IMG/VR virus record: IMGVR_UViG_3300030102_002424
Coordinates: 1-26,565 of that record
Reading direction: 5' to 3' (one strand)
Length of the DNA: 26,565 nt
DNA from: a virus
Part shown: positions 1 through 8,660 of the stretch, in pieces
Layout of the letters: each line of letters starts with the position of its first letter
Position numbering within the stretch: the first letter of the stretch is position 1
Notes under the pieces: generated by a model
Database searches by the model: none
What the model was told of the DNA's origin: nothing
Seen by the model: the letters and a program-made list of their open reading frames with translations, nothing else
Position numbers and translations under genes: made by a program

Positions 1-3000
1 TGTTCGTACTGAAATATTTGACCTAACGCGTCCTCTCCGTATTTGTTAACTAAAGCTTCAAAGTTGCTAGGTATATTTGTTACGTAGGCTCCTCTCCTTA
101 GTGGAGCATCCATAGAAGATCCTAAAGACATAACTAGTAAACCAAAATCAGCGGCGTCAAAGCTATCATTCTTGTCCTGAACTCTTTCCCAAGCAGCCTC
201 TGCAATTCTTTGAACTTCTTCTCTAGCTTCTAAAGACTTTTGTTTTCTAGTTTTAAATATATCTGCTAAGCTTTTCTTTTTAGTTTCTGTGTTAAATCCT
301 TTTGTAGATTCAGCAGGCATTGAAACATCTAGCTTCTTACTAGTTCCATCAGGACCTTTTAATATGTATGTTCCTTTTTTAGGTGAAGTAACTTCAAAGC
401 CAGGCTCTAAACCTTTGTTTACTAAAGCTAAGAAATCGTTTTTACCTGTTGTAGACTGCTGTCTATTTGTTTTTTCTATTTTATTTCCTTTTTTGTCAAG
501 CTTAAAAGATCCATCTTTATTTCTCTTCCACTTGTTTCCATTTTCACCTTCCCAGTTAGGGTCTTTTATAAGTTGACCGCCTGGTTCTTTGTCTATGTTT
601 CTACCGTCACCAGCTTTAGAAGCGCCAGCATACATAGGCATTAATTGGCTAATAGCTATAGTAGCGGCGGCTTCAGATCCTTTTTGCTCAGCTAATCTAG
701 CTGTCATGTTTGTTAAAAAATCTCTTTGCTTTTGCGCGCCTTCTATTTCGTTAGCTCTAGTTCCAGGGTCTATTGTTTTACCATCTTTATTTTTAGGCAT
801 TAGCTCTTGCAGAGCTTTTTTAATTTGAGTGTTTGTTGTTATTTGTTCTGAAAGCTTTGTTCTAATAAAGTCTGCTACATCTCCATCGGCAACTGAAGTC
901 CAACCTCCTAAATCTTTTAGCCCACTGTCAAGCTCTACAAACTCATTGTTTACTTTTTTAATTTTCTTTTTTAAGTCTTTAATTTCTTTGCTTTGCTTTT
1001 TGCCAAACAGAGTGTCAAATATATTGTCTACAGTTTCTGAAGATCTATCAGAAACAGCTACAGTTTCAACAACCTCGTTGAAGTTATCAAGAACTTCACT
1101 AGAGGCTTTGCTAAACGCTAGTACGCTTTTTCCATCACCAAGTTTTGCAGCTACAGCTTCTGTAGTAGTACCGTTAGTTAAAGCATTTAATCTCATTTCT
1201 TGATTAGCAGCTAGCTGAGCCATTTGAACTACTAAAGCTCTTATAGCTCCATCAGCACTCTTGTTAGGTCTAAATGTACCGTCTTCATTAATACCAAACT
1301 TATCTAAAAAATCTTTTCTAGTAACTCTAGTTTTTTTATTTTGCTCAAACTTTTGACCTAGCTTTTTAGCAGCGCCTTCAGACACTCTAACTCTTTCACC
1401 TTTAGTATAAAAATCACCTAATACTGTATTAGCTACACCTGTAGCTTCACCGCTTCTTGTTTCACCTTCTGGTAGCAGTTTAAATAGTATGTCGTTAAAA
1501 CTACCGTCTGCATTTGTAGATAAATCTAATATTTTATCTTGAGCTATTCTACGTTGATTAGCATCTAAATCTTGATTAGCTAACACTCTAGCTGGATCAA
1601 CACCAAACTCTGATGCTGTTATCTCTAATACATTGTACAGCGCGCCAACAGGAACAACATCAGATTCTTTTGTAGGTGGTTTTAACTTACCGTTTTTGTC
1701 TACCTTCATTGACTCAACCATGAGCTTTTTAAGGCCTTTATATGTTAAACCATCTAATGGTATGTTAGCTTCAGCTACAACGTCTCTAATGGCGTCTTTC
1801 GCGTCCTGAGAAAGTTTTAACGCGTCTTTAGCTATAACTTCGTTTACGATTTCTTGTACAGCTTTTCTTCTACCTACGCTTAAGTCTTGATCTTCTAAAA
1901 ATTCTAATGCAGAACTATCGTCGGCTATAACATCAGCTACTGTACCAGACTCACCTATAGGAGCGTCTGTAGAAACAGTGTCAGCTTGCTGCTCTGCCTT
2001 GTATTGATTCATTACATCACCTTTAGCTCTATATATAATTGACATACCAGCACCACCTGATACTCCAGTTAACCAACCAAATAAGCTGTTGTTTTTATCT
2101 AAGCTATAGTTAGTTAAAAATCTTCTACCTAACTCTTCTTTTACTTTTCTAGTAAACTCACGTAAAGCTTCAGGTGGTAAACCTTTAGCTGTCATGCCTT
2201 GTTGTATTAAAGCATCTAGCGATCTACCTTCTACCATAGCAAAATAAGCTTCAGTAAAGTCAGGGCTTACAGAAAAGTCTTCTTGAGTTTCATATTTTTT
2301 AGTTCCATCAGGATTCTGCACATGTTTGTCAAACGTTTGCTTTAAATCAGGGTTATTTTTCAGATTAGCATCTAAAGCTTTAGAATACATCATCTGATCT
2401 TTTCTTTCCTGTGGAGTTCTAGCGTCTTTAAACAGCTTACCGTTAGCTCCTTTCTCCATCATTTTTATGATAGCTGGACTAGGCTTATTGTTTTGTATTG
2501 AAACGTCGTAATCTTTTATAAAGTTTAAAATGTCTTGGCTAGTATCTAGCTTAATATCTCTACCTAAATAGTTTTGAGCAAAGCGTCTAAACATACTTTT
2601 TATTTTTTGAAGACCAGACTCTTTTATCTTAGCTTTATTACCTCTAATAAACTCTGTTAAAAACGCTAGCTTTTCTTCGCCTTTAACATTACCTTCGTAC
2701 ATGTTTATTTTCTTGTCAAAAGCTTCTTTTTGGCCAGGCAAGAACTCAATACCACCGGTATCTATAATATCATCAACAACATTACCCATTGTTTCTTGAG
2801 CAACAGGATCAGCTTTTAACGTATTGTAAAAAGCAGCATGCACAAATTCGTGAGAAGGAACATTAAACTGACCATCTGTTAAAGCTGTGCTTTTGTTAAT
2901 GTTCATTTGTAATCCAACAAGATTTCCTTTATCATCAAACCTAGGAGCCATAGCCCCATAGTTACGAGCATTACCAGCTATAAAATCTAGCATACCAACA

Positions 3001-5927
3001 CCAGCCATAGTTTGATCACTTTGAAACTCTAAAGCTTCTCTAGCTTCTTGCTTTTCTGCTTCTGTAGAATTTGGATCGTCTATAATTTCTTGCATCGCAA
3101 CAGCTGTTCCACCAGCTTCCATAGTAAAATCTTCAAGCTCTGCTTTACTTCTAAGTTGATTACCAGTTTGATCTTGAGCTATCATGTCCTCAAACTCTTG
3201 TTTGGTTCTTTCAGCAAAATCTATCTCAACAACCCCTCGATCTTTTATTTTCTTCTCGTAGGCTTTCATAGCCTCAACCTCTTGTGCGTACCGAGCGTTA
3301 GCAACATCGTCTGTTATTGAACCTATGATTTCTCTTTTTCTTTTAGCACCTTCGCCGTATTGTTTTTCAAGCTTTTTTATTTCAGCTTCTTTTTGCTCAG
3401 GCGTGAGTGTATCGCTAGAATATATTTTTTGCGCTTTACTTTTTATTTTTTGATTAGCTCGCTCGATGTTTATTAGCTCTGCTTTTTCAGCATCAGTCAT
3501 AGCATCTACTCGCTTTACATCTTGTTCAATAGCTTTGTTAGTTTGCTCTACTATATTAGCGTATTCTTTTTCAAGCTCATCTCTCTTATCTGCTAATTCT
3601 TGACCTTCGTATGCATCAGGAAGCTTAGCCATCTCTACAGCTATTTCATTTAACCTCGCGGCTCCTTGCTGAAGAGTTAAATTAGTAGCTTCACTTTTAA
3701 ACGGCGCTGTCATAGCTTTATAAAGCCTAGGGCTTTGTATGCCTGCGCTTATAACAGTTCCACTAATAAAGCTTTCAGGAACATCATCAAAAATGCCTAC
3801 ATCTTTATTGCCAAAGTATATGTCAGCTAGATTTCCACCTATTGTAGCAAATACTTCACTAGTACCTTCTTCAAAAAGTTCTTTACCTGTAGCTTTAGTA
3901 TTTTGCCAAGTAAAAACGTTTTTTCTTAAATAAGCTCCATAACCTATATCTCTAACAGTATTATCAATACCGCCTAATATATTTTTAGTTTTCTTAATAG
4001 CACCAAGAGTAACTCTTTCAGATAAAGCTTCTACAGCACCTGTAAAGCTAGAGTTTAAAGCCATAGTTCCAAAACTGTGGTCTCTACCATATATTCCACC
4101 TGTATCGTAGAATAATTGTTTTTCATCTTGTAGTTGATAAAACTTATTACCAGCAGCGCTCACACCCATAACATATAATGAAGAACCACCAGTCACAGTC
4201 ATCAATGCTAACTGTGGAGCTTGAGTAGCAAACAAGTTTGCGCCCCACTCTACAGCATCATAACCATTTTCTATTTCATCAAACTGAACAGGTTTTCTAA
4301 TTTGAGAAGTTATATTGTCTTCTTGCCAATCATCTATTCTGTCATTAAGTTTTCCAAGTTTTGTTTTTCTAGGTGGAGCAACGGTCCGAAAGCCCTTTAT
4401 AGCATTGCTTTTTATTTGTTCGTAAATTCCTTCTGGTAGTTGGTACAACATGTCAACAGTTCCTGATATTCCTTGTGCTAAATCTATAGCTGAGTTAGCT
4501 AAGTTACCACCTAGAGCGGTTATATAATTAGGATCTCTAGTAACAGCTTTTAAATATGTTTCTATTTCAGAAGCTCTTTCTGTTAATGGCCCTAGCTCAT
4601 CATTTATTGTATTAAATTTTACTTCATACACTTTAGCAGATCGCTTAAGCTGATCGTACATTTCAACATTTTTATTGTACTCAGTTATTTGATCTTGACT
4701 AGTGTATTCATCTACGTTTTGTGTAGCAAACCAACCGGCTAATTGTGACATAGATTCGTAAACTTTAACCATGTTAGACTCTATGACCGCTAGTTCTCCT
4801 GTTTTTTCTCTCAAAGGTTTACTAAGCTTTTCATAAGCTGCTTTACCTTCAGTTTCTAACTGTGATCTTTTTTTCTCTCTGTCAGTTTCATCTACCAGTT
4901 CGTATATATCATACAAAAATTGAAAACCCCCTCTATCTTTATCTTCAGATTCAAGTTCTTCAAATATTCTATCTTCTAAAAGAAGTTCTGACTTAGTGTC
5001 TACAAACGAGTTGTTAACTTGCTCGACTTGCTCTTGAGTTTGCTCTTCACTAAGAGTATAGGTACTTTCAAATTCTTTATATTCAGCTGAGTTTAAAATT
5101 TCAGCAGTTTTTTCTTGCTTTTCTTTTTCTGATAAACCTGCTAATCTAATATTTTTTTTATTCATATAAGCTCCTAGAGCTTGGTTTTGAAAATAACTTT
5201 TTTTAGCAGTATGCCTAAGTTCAACATCTTCTTTAATGCTTTTTTTATACTCTTTATAAAACTCATTTTTCTCGTAATTATTAGGCCTATTCTCAGAGCC
5301 CCAAAAACCAGCCTCACGAAGTCTTTCTACCTCCGCCTCGTGCGCTAAATCTCTAAAGTCTGACATAGCGACTTCATCGTCTCTATCTAGTACTCTTTGA
5401 TATGCATCTGATATATATTTTTCAGTAGCTCCTTCATGTAAGTTTAAAGCTACTCTAAGAGCCTCTAGCTTTTGTGCTTGATCATTTCTAGTATTAGATA
5501 TATTAGTTTGATCTTCAGTAGTTACTTGAGCAGCATCTAAGTATTTATCAAAATCACCTGTTAAATCTACTTTACCACCAGAGCTTTTAACGTAGTTTAC
5601 AACTTCTTCGTTTTTAACTTCACCAGCTTGTATTGCTGAAGAAAGATCACCTGCATTAGGATATTTGTCTATTATAGCTCTAGCTTCTGGGCTTAATTGA
5701 AATACCGCAGAAGTATCTACCGAAGTGGATGCCGTACCTTCTTCCGTCACAGTGGCATCCTCCTGTGTTTCGGCTTCCTTTGCTTCAGCTTCTTCTGCTT
5801 TTCTTTGTTCTTCAGCTCGAGCATCTATACTAGCTTTAGCTTGTTTAACAAATTTTTCTATATCTTTTGGATCTTCGTTGTTGTCAATCATTAATTGAAC
5901 AACTTCCCTAACTTTATCTTGAGTCAT
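1..5927 (-). CDS. Giant virion protein with HExxH metalloprotease motif, C-terminus cut off
   Basis: The frame opens at the ATG at 5927, two bases after the previous stop, and runs to base 1 without a stop: at least 1,975 residues, with the C-terminus outside. The N-terminal 450 residues are charged and helical. Residues about 460-610 include hydrophobic and small-residue stretches (around ATQAPQLALMTVTGGSSLYV). Residues about 770-865 look coiled-coil. A zinc-protease signature follows: VPSHEFVHAAF, with His1026, Glu1027 and His1030, then Glu1085-Lys-Leu-Ala1088, so HExxH with ExxA 54 residues later, the gluzincin pattern. Metallopeptidase domains of this kind are described in large multi-domain ('polyvalent') phage proteins. 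Further on, RRFLTNYSLDKNNSLFGWL (about 1265-1283) and GLTYKGLKKLM (about 1391) are blocks I recall from other phage giant proteins. The place after two small internal-type proteins suggests an ejected protein like T7 gp16. Confidence 0.88.
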   Translation of the reverse strand, partial: MTQDKVREVVQLMIDNNEDPKDIEKFVKQAKASIDARAEEQRKAEEAEAKEAETQEDATVTEEGTASTSVDTSAVFQLSPEARAIIDKYPNAGDLSSAIQAGEVKNEEVVNYVKSSGGKVDLTGDFDKYLDAAQVTTEDQTNISNTRNDQAQKLEALRVALNLHEGATEKYISDAYQRVLDRDDEVAMSDFRDLAHEAEVERLREAGFWGSENRPNNYEKNEFYKEYKKSIKEDVELRHTAKKSYFQNQALGAYMNKKNIRLAGLSEKEKQEKTAEILNSAEYKEFESTYTLSEEQTQEQVEQVNNSFVDTKSELLLEDRIFEELESEDKDRGGFQFLYDIYELVDETDREKKRSQLETEGKAAYEKLSKPLREKTGELAVIESNMVKVYESMSQLAGWFATQNVDEYTSQDQITEYNKNVEMYDQLKRSAKVYEVKFNTINDELGPLTERASEIETYLKAVTRDPNYITALGGNLANSAIDLAQGISGTVDMLYQLPEGIYEQIKSNAIKGFRTVAPPRKTKLGKLNDRIDDWQEDNITSQIRKPVQFDEIENGYDAVEWGANLFATQAPQLALMTVTGGSSLYVMGVSAAGNKFYQLQDEKQLFYDTGGIYGRDHSFGTMALNSSFTGAVEALSERVTLGAIKKTKNILGGIDNTVRDIGYGAYLRKNVFTWQNTKATGKELFEEGTSEVFATIGGNLADIYFGNKDVGIFDDVPESFISGTVISAGIQSPRLYKAMTAPFKSEATNLTLQQGAARLNEIAVEMAKLPDAYEGQELADKRDELEKEYANIVEQTNKAIEQDVKRVDAMTDAEKAELINIERANQKIKSKAQKIYSSDTLTPEQKEAEIKKLEKQYGEGAKRKREIIGSITDDVANARYAQEVEAMKAYEKKIKDRGVVEIDFAERTKQEFEDMIAQDQTGNQLRSKAELEDFTMEAGGTAVAMQEIIDDPNSTEAEKQEAREALEFQSDQTMAGVGMLDFIAGNARNYGAMAPRFDDKGNLVGLQMNINKSTALTDGQFNVPSHEFVHAAFYNTLKADPVAQETMGNVVDDIIDTGGIEFLPGQKEAFDKKINMYEGNVKGEEKLAFLTEFIRGNKAKIKESGLQKIKSMFRRFAQNYLGRDIKLDTSQDILNFIKDYDVSIQNNKPSPAIIKMMEKGANGKLFKDARTPQERKDQMMYSKALDANLKNNPDLKQTFDKHVQNPDGTKKYETQEDFSVSPDFTEAYFAMVEGRSLDALIQQGMTAKGLPPEALREFTRKVKEELGRRFLTNYSLDKNNSLFGWLTGVSGGAGMSIIYRAKGDVMNQYKAEQQADTVSTDAPIGESGTVADVIADDSSALEFLEDQDLSVGRRKAVQEIVNEVIAKDALKLSQDAKDAIRDVVAEANIPLDGLTYKGLKKLMVESMKVDKNGKLKPPTKESDVVPVGALYNVLEITASEFGVDPARVLANQDLDANQRRIAQDKILDLSTNADGSFNDILFKLLPEGETRSGEATGVANTVLGDFYTKGERVRVSEGAAKKLGQKFEQNKKTRVTRKDFLDKFGINEDGTFRPNKSADGAIRALVVQMAQLAANQEMRLNALTNGTTTEAVAAKLGDGKSVLAFSKASSEVLDNFNEVVETVAVSDRSSETVDNIFDTLFGKKQSKEIKDLKKKIKKVNNEFVELDSGLKDLGGWTSVADGDVADFIRTKLSEQITTNTQIKKALQELMPKNKDGKTIDPGTRANEIEGAQKQRDFLTNMTARLAEQKGSEAAATIAISQLMPMYAGASKAGDGRNIDKEPGGQLIKDPNWEGENGNKWKRNKDGSFKLDKKGNKIEKTNRQQSTTGKNDFLALVNKGLEPGFEVTSPKKGTYILKGPDGTSKKLDVSMPAESTKGFNTETKKKSLADIFKTRKQKSLEAREEVQRIAEAAWERVQDKNDSFDAADFGLLVMSLGSSMDAPLRRGAYVTNIPSNFEALVNKYGEDALGQIFQYE

Positions 5928-5929
5928 AT

Positions 5930-7123
5930 TTATTCGCCTTCAAATATTTTCATGTAAGAATCTACGTCGCCAGATGGATTATAACCTAGCTTTTTTAACT
6001 TTTCTGACTTAGCAATTTGTTGAATCGCAGATGATTCACCTTTTTCAGTAGGCACTGAAACCATTTTTCTTTCTCGCTCTTTAATACCTTTCTGGTTGTT
6101 TATCATTATGTGATTTGAAAAGTAACCTGACAAAGCATTTTTAGTTTGTTCAAAGTCATAGTTGTCATCGTTAGGATCAGTAAACATATTTAATATCATA
6201 AGCTTGTCATCTTCACTTATATTTTGATACCAAAACTTTTCACCTTCTTCTTTTTTAATTTCAACATCTGGTGCAAACTCCATAGCAAACTGTTGATAAG
6301 TCGTGTCGTCAAATCTTTTTAGCATGTCTTCTTTAAAAGAAGTCCCACCAAACATAGGATCGTTTATTAAAGAGCCTACGTTTTCTTCGGTTATACCAGC
6401 TTTAACTTCTCCTTCCATAGCTTCTTGGTCGAAAAAATTATCATCACCTCCAGCTGTGTAAGCGTTTAAAGCTCTTTTTTTAATATCTTCTCTAAAATCT
6501 ACATCTACAACTTCCTGCATTTCTGTTATTTCATCTAACGTGTGCATACCAAAAGATCCGTCTTTGTTGTTTATTTTATATTTAACACTGCCATCAGGTT
6601 GAACTATTCTTTCAAAGTTTTCTTTTTGAAACTCAGTTAAAGTGTGTAGATTTTCTTCAGGCATATTTTTACTAAATACTTCTGGATCTGTATTAGCAAT
6701 ACTATTTTTACCTGCTTTAACAGCTTCTGTTTCTACTTTTAATTCATTAAGTCTTCTGTATACATCAGCTCTTTGTTCTTCAGTTCTAGCTGCAACTAAA
6801 TCACCTCTAAGACCATCTATTTCTGTTTTGTAAGAATCATAATAACCTTTGCCAAGACTTCCAGCCATAGCTGAAACATCTTTATTAGCATTATTAAACT
6901 CTTTAAACAGCTCATTTTTTCTATCAGTTTCTGCTTTTACTACGTTAACCGCTGTGTTTTTAACTGTATCTAAAGCTTTGTCTAAACCTGTGCTAGCGTA
7001 TTGACCAACGCCAGCCTCTGCTTTTGACGCTTCACCTAAAGCTTTCATTGTGCTAGCGCTAAGTCCTCCTTGTAACCTAGGAGCGCCAGCCGCATAATCT
7101 ATTGTACCTGCACCTTTTGCCAT
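5930..7123 (-). CDS. Medium internal virion protein, possible ejection protein
   Basis: This 397-residue soluble protein is rich in charged helices. The first 60 residues are Ala/Gly/Lys-rich (AKGAGTIDYAAGAPRLQGGL), followed by coiled-coil-like sequence to about residue 145. A mixed region then contains a short beta-like segment, IVQPDGSVKYKINNKDGSFG (about 171-190). The C-terminal half is acidic and helical, with FWYQNISEDDKLMILNMF, and ends in a Lys-rich linker. No enzyme motif was seen. It sits between the small hydrophobic protein and the giant protein with gaps of six and two bases, so the three are almost surely made together. I infer a T7 gp15-like role, forming part of the channel or cargo that leaves the head, but no homology is visible by eye. 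Confidence 0.7.
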   Translation of the reverse strand: MAKGAGTIDYAAGAPRLQGGLSASTMKALGEASKAEAGVGQYASTGLDKALDTVKNTAVNVVKAETDRKNELFKEFNNANKDVSAMAGSLGKGYYDSYKTEIDGLRGDLVAARTEEQRADVYRRLNELKVETEAVKAGKNSIANTDPEVFSKNMPEENLHTLTEFQKENFERIVQPDGSVKYKINNKDGSFGMHTLDEITEMQEVVDVDFREDIKKRALNAYTAGGDDNFFDQEAMEGEVKAGITEENVGSLINDPMFGGTSFKEDMLKRFDDTTYQQFAMEFAPDVEIKKEEGEKFWYQNISEDDKLMILNMFTDPNDDNYDFEQTKNALSGYFSNHIMINNQKGIKERERKMVSVPTEKGESSAIQQIAKSEKLKKLGYNPSGDVDSYMKIFEGE

Positions 7124-7129
7124 ATCTTA

Positions 7130-7795
7130 TTACATTTGTAACATCTGTTGAGCCATTTGAGGACTCATTGTAAATTTATCTCCTAGTATACCAGATCCAC
7201 CTACACCGCCTGCTATACCGCCTGCAGCAGAAGTTATACCTGACCACATTTTTTCGTCAGCAGCGGCTTGAGCTTGTCTAGCTGAAGCTACATCTTGAGC
7301 AGCCATACCCATCAACGCTTGAACTTGTTGTTGTTTCATATTTCTAGACATAATCTCACCTTGACGTTCAGCTTTTTGTATTGAAGCCGCTTGATTTCTT
7401 TCTGCCATTTGATTAGCTTGCTCTTGCTTACCTATAGATATAGCTGCTTTACGAGCGTTTTCAGATCCTTGATTAGCTAGCGTTTGAGCTAGTGCTGCAA
7501 TACCAGATCCGCCGGCAGCACCTCTAAGCTCAGATAATATATTAGCTTGAGACTGAGCTTGTTTTTCAGCAACAAACTGAGCTTCTTCTTGGTTGACCGT
7601 AAGGTCTTCCATTGTGTTTTCAAGATTTAAAAATGGATTACTAGTGTCTAGTCCTTTGAATGCAGCTTTCTGCGCTTCAAGCTCTGCTTGAGCTTTAGCC
7701 GCTTCAGCTTTTGCTTTTTTCTTTTGTACACCGCCTGATATTGCTTTTGCTACACCGGCGCCTGCTACAACTGCTCCTGCTATTAAAAAACTCAT
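7130..7795 (-). CDS. Small internal virion (ejection) protein, T7 gp14-like in build
   Basis: This 221-residue Ala/Gln/Gly-rich protein has a hydrophobic N-terminus, MSFLIAGAVVAGAGVAKAIS, a long middle of helical, coiled-coil-prone sequence (about 25-180, with runs of Ala, Gln, Lys and Glu), and a second small-residue hydrophobic stretch near the end (SGITSAAGGIAGGVGGSGIL, about 184-203). Size, build and place resemble the T7 gp14 class of internal proteins, which enter the outer membrane during ejection. No sequence match to T7 gp14 is claimed. It is followed after six bases by a 397-residue protein and then the giant protein, the same small-medium-giant order as T7 genes 14, 15 and 16. The N-terminal hydrophobic stretch has no clear signal-peptidase site, which argues against export by the host. 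Confidence 0.75.
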   Translation of the reverse strand: MSFLIAGAVVAGAGVAKAISGGVQKKKAKAEAAKAQAELEAQKAAFKGLDTSNPFLNLENTMEDLTVNQEEAQFVAEKQAQSQANILSELRGAAGGSGIAALAQTLANQGSENARKAAISIGKQEQANQMAERNQAASIQKAERQGEIMSRNMKQQQVQALMGMAAQDVASARQAQAAADEKMWSGITSAAGGIAGGVGGSGILGDKFTMSPQMAQQMLQM

Positions 7796-8266
7796 TTACT
7801 TATTTTTAATATATTCGTTATACTCTTCCCACGTATCACAAACTATTTGTTTGTCTAACGTGTCTATATCTTGCGTGTTGTCAGGATTTTTATGTACATT
7901 AACAAATACTGAATCAACATTTGCAAAGATTACTCTTTTACTACCGGGTTTTGATACTGTATAACATGGAGCGATAAACTCTTCGACTGAGTCTTCTGTT
8001 ACGACCGTGATATGGCCGCTAAGTAAAAACCAAACATGTTCATGCTTGTGTATTGCTCCAACAAGAAAAGAGTTCTGCTGCATTGACATTTGTCTTACGT
8101 ATACATTATCTGCAAATGTATGCTTGAGTGGAAACAAATCCGTAACTCTTCCTTTTACAATATTTACCCCATCGGCTTTATCTACTAGATATTGCTGAAG
8201 TTCTAATATTATTTCTCGATGCGTAGACACATTGTGTTCTTTACGCTTTTCGATTTTATTGTTCAT
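7796..8266 (-). CDS. Cupin-fold phage protein
   Basis: This 156-residue protein has a cupin (double-stranded beta-helix) core at about residues 65-130. The first cupin motif is seen as GAIHKHEHVWFLLSG, with His73, His75 and Gly84. The usual Glu a few residues after the second His is replaced by the Trp-Phe pair at 79-80. The second motif offers His125 in FVNVHKN. In between lies IAPCYTVSKPGSKRVIF, a turn typical of cupins. Small cupins like this are common among structural genes of marine phages, but no reaction is known for them. Metal binding through His73, His75 and His125 is possible. It could be an enzyme modifying surface sugars or a purely structural sandwich. The stop abuts the next start directly (TAAATG). 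I chose the ATG at 8266 because it gives the full N-terminal helix. Confidence 0.82.
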   Translation of the reverse strand: MNNKIEKRKEHNVSTHREIILELQQYLVDKADGVNIVKGRVTDLFPLKHTFADNVYVRQMSMQQNSFLVGAIHKHEHVWFLLSGHITVVTEDSVEEFIAPCYTVSKPGSKRVIFANVDSVFVNVHKNPDNTQDIDTLDKQIVCDTWEEYNEYIKNK

Positions 8267-8277
8267 TTAATTACATT

Positions 8278-8296
8278 TAACTATTTACTATAGTTA
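8278..8296. repeat. Short AT-rich inverted repeat between genes
   Basis: Two perfect 7-base arms (TAACTAT and ATAGTTA) flank a 5-base centre in the 43-base gap before the cupin gene. The arms are nearly all A and T, so the hairpin would be weak, and no T-run follows. It could be an operator-like site or chance in AT-rich DNA. Confidence 0.25.
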
Positions 8297-8309
8297 CATT
8301 TTAAGCGCT

Positions 8310-8660
8310 TTATTTACTACTTTCAAACGCATCGACAGTGACAGCGAACAACTCTGCTCTGTCTGTAGTTGTATTTTTAAATTTAAACAAAGAATAATAA
8401 CCTAACATACTAGCTAGCTCTTGACAATTGTTTTTACTAAACAAAATAAATACTTGACCGTCAGGTAATACAGGTAAAATAGACTCGCAAGTTATAGTGT
8501 TAGCACTTCTGTCTATAGCTGTTATCTCACCTATTTCTGTTACATTACTACTGTTTATATCAAAACCTCCAAGCTCAGAAGTGTTAACGTAATATGCTGT
8601 ATCTCCAACAGATGCTGAAGTTTGTACAGGAAAACTAAATTGTATTGTTGTTTGTGGCAT
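8310..8660 (-). CDS. Small conserved virion-associated protein
   Basis: This 116-residue beta-rich protein starts PQTTIQFSFPVQTSASVGDT and has AYYVNTSELGGFDI, EIGEITAIDR, GQVFILFSKNN and SMLGYYSLFKFKN, ending with AELFAVTVDAFESS. I recall this order of motifs from small proteins next to tail genes in marine and crAss-like phages, where the function is not named. The fold looks like a small beta barrel with a C-terminal strand pair. It lies after the 270-residue gene (one-base overlap) and 43 bases before the cupin gene. A tail adaptor or fibre-attachment piece is possible. It is too short to carry a fibre alone. Confidence 0.83.
   Translation of the reverse strand: MPQTTIQFSFPVQTSASVGDTAYYVNTSELGGFDINSSNVTEIGEITAIDRSANTITCESILPVLPDGQVFILFSKNNCQELASMLGYYSLFKFKNTTTDRAELFAVTVDAFESSK

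Noticed and set aside
289-828. Two neighbouring plus-strand frames of 95 and 79 codons with hydrophobic runs
   Set aside because: Antisense shadows of the giant protein gene; the hydrophobic look comes from complementing charged codons.
829-1203. A 124-codon plus-strand frame rich in Ser, Phe and Leu
   Set aside because: It lies fully antisense to the giant protein gene, and its Ser/Phe/Leu content is what the complement of Lys/Glu/Ala-rich coding gives. No start context or family pattern.
5697-5894. A 65-codon plus-strand frame with Phe/Ser-rich, membrane-like sequence
   Set aside because: Antisense to the Glu/Ala/Lys-rich start of the giant protein gene; GAA/GCA runs on one strand give Phe/Cys/Ser runs on the other.
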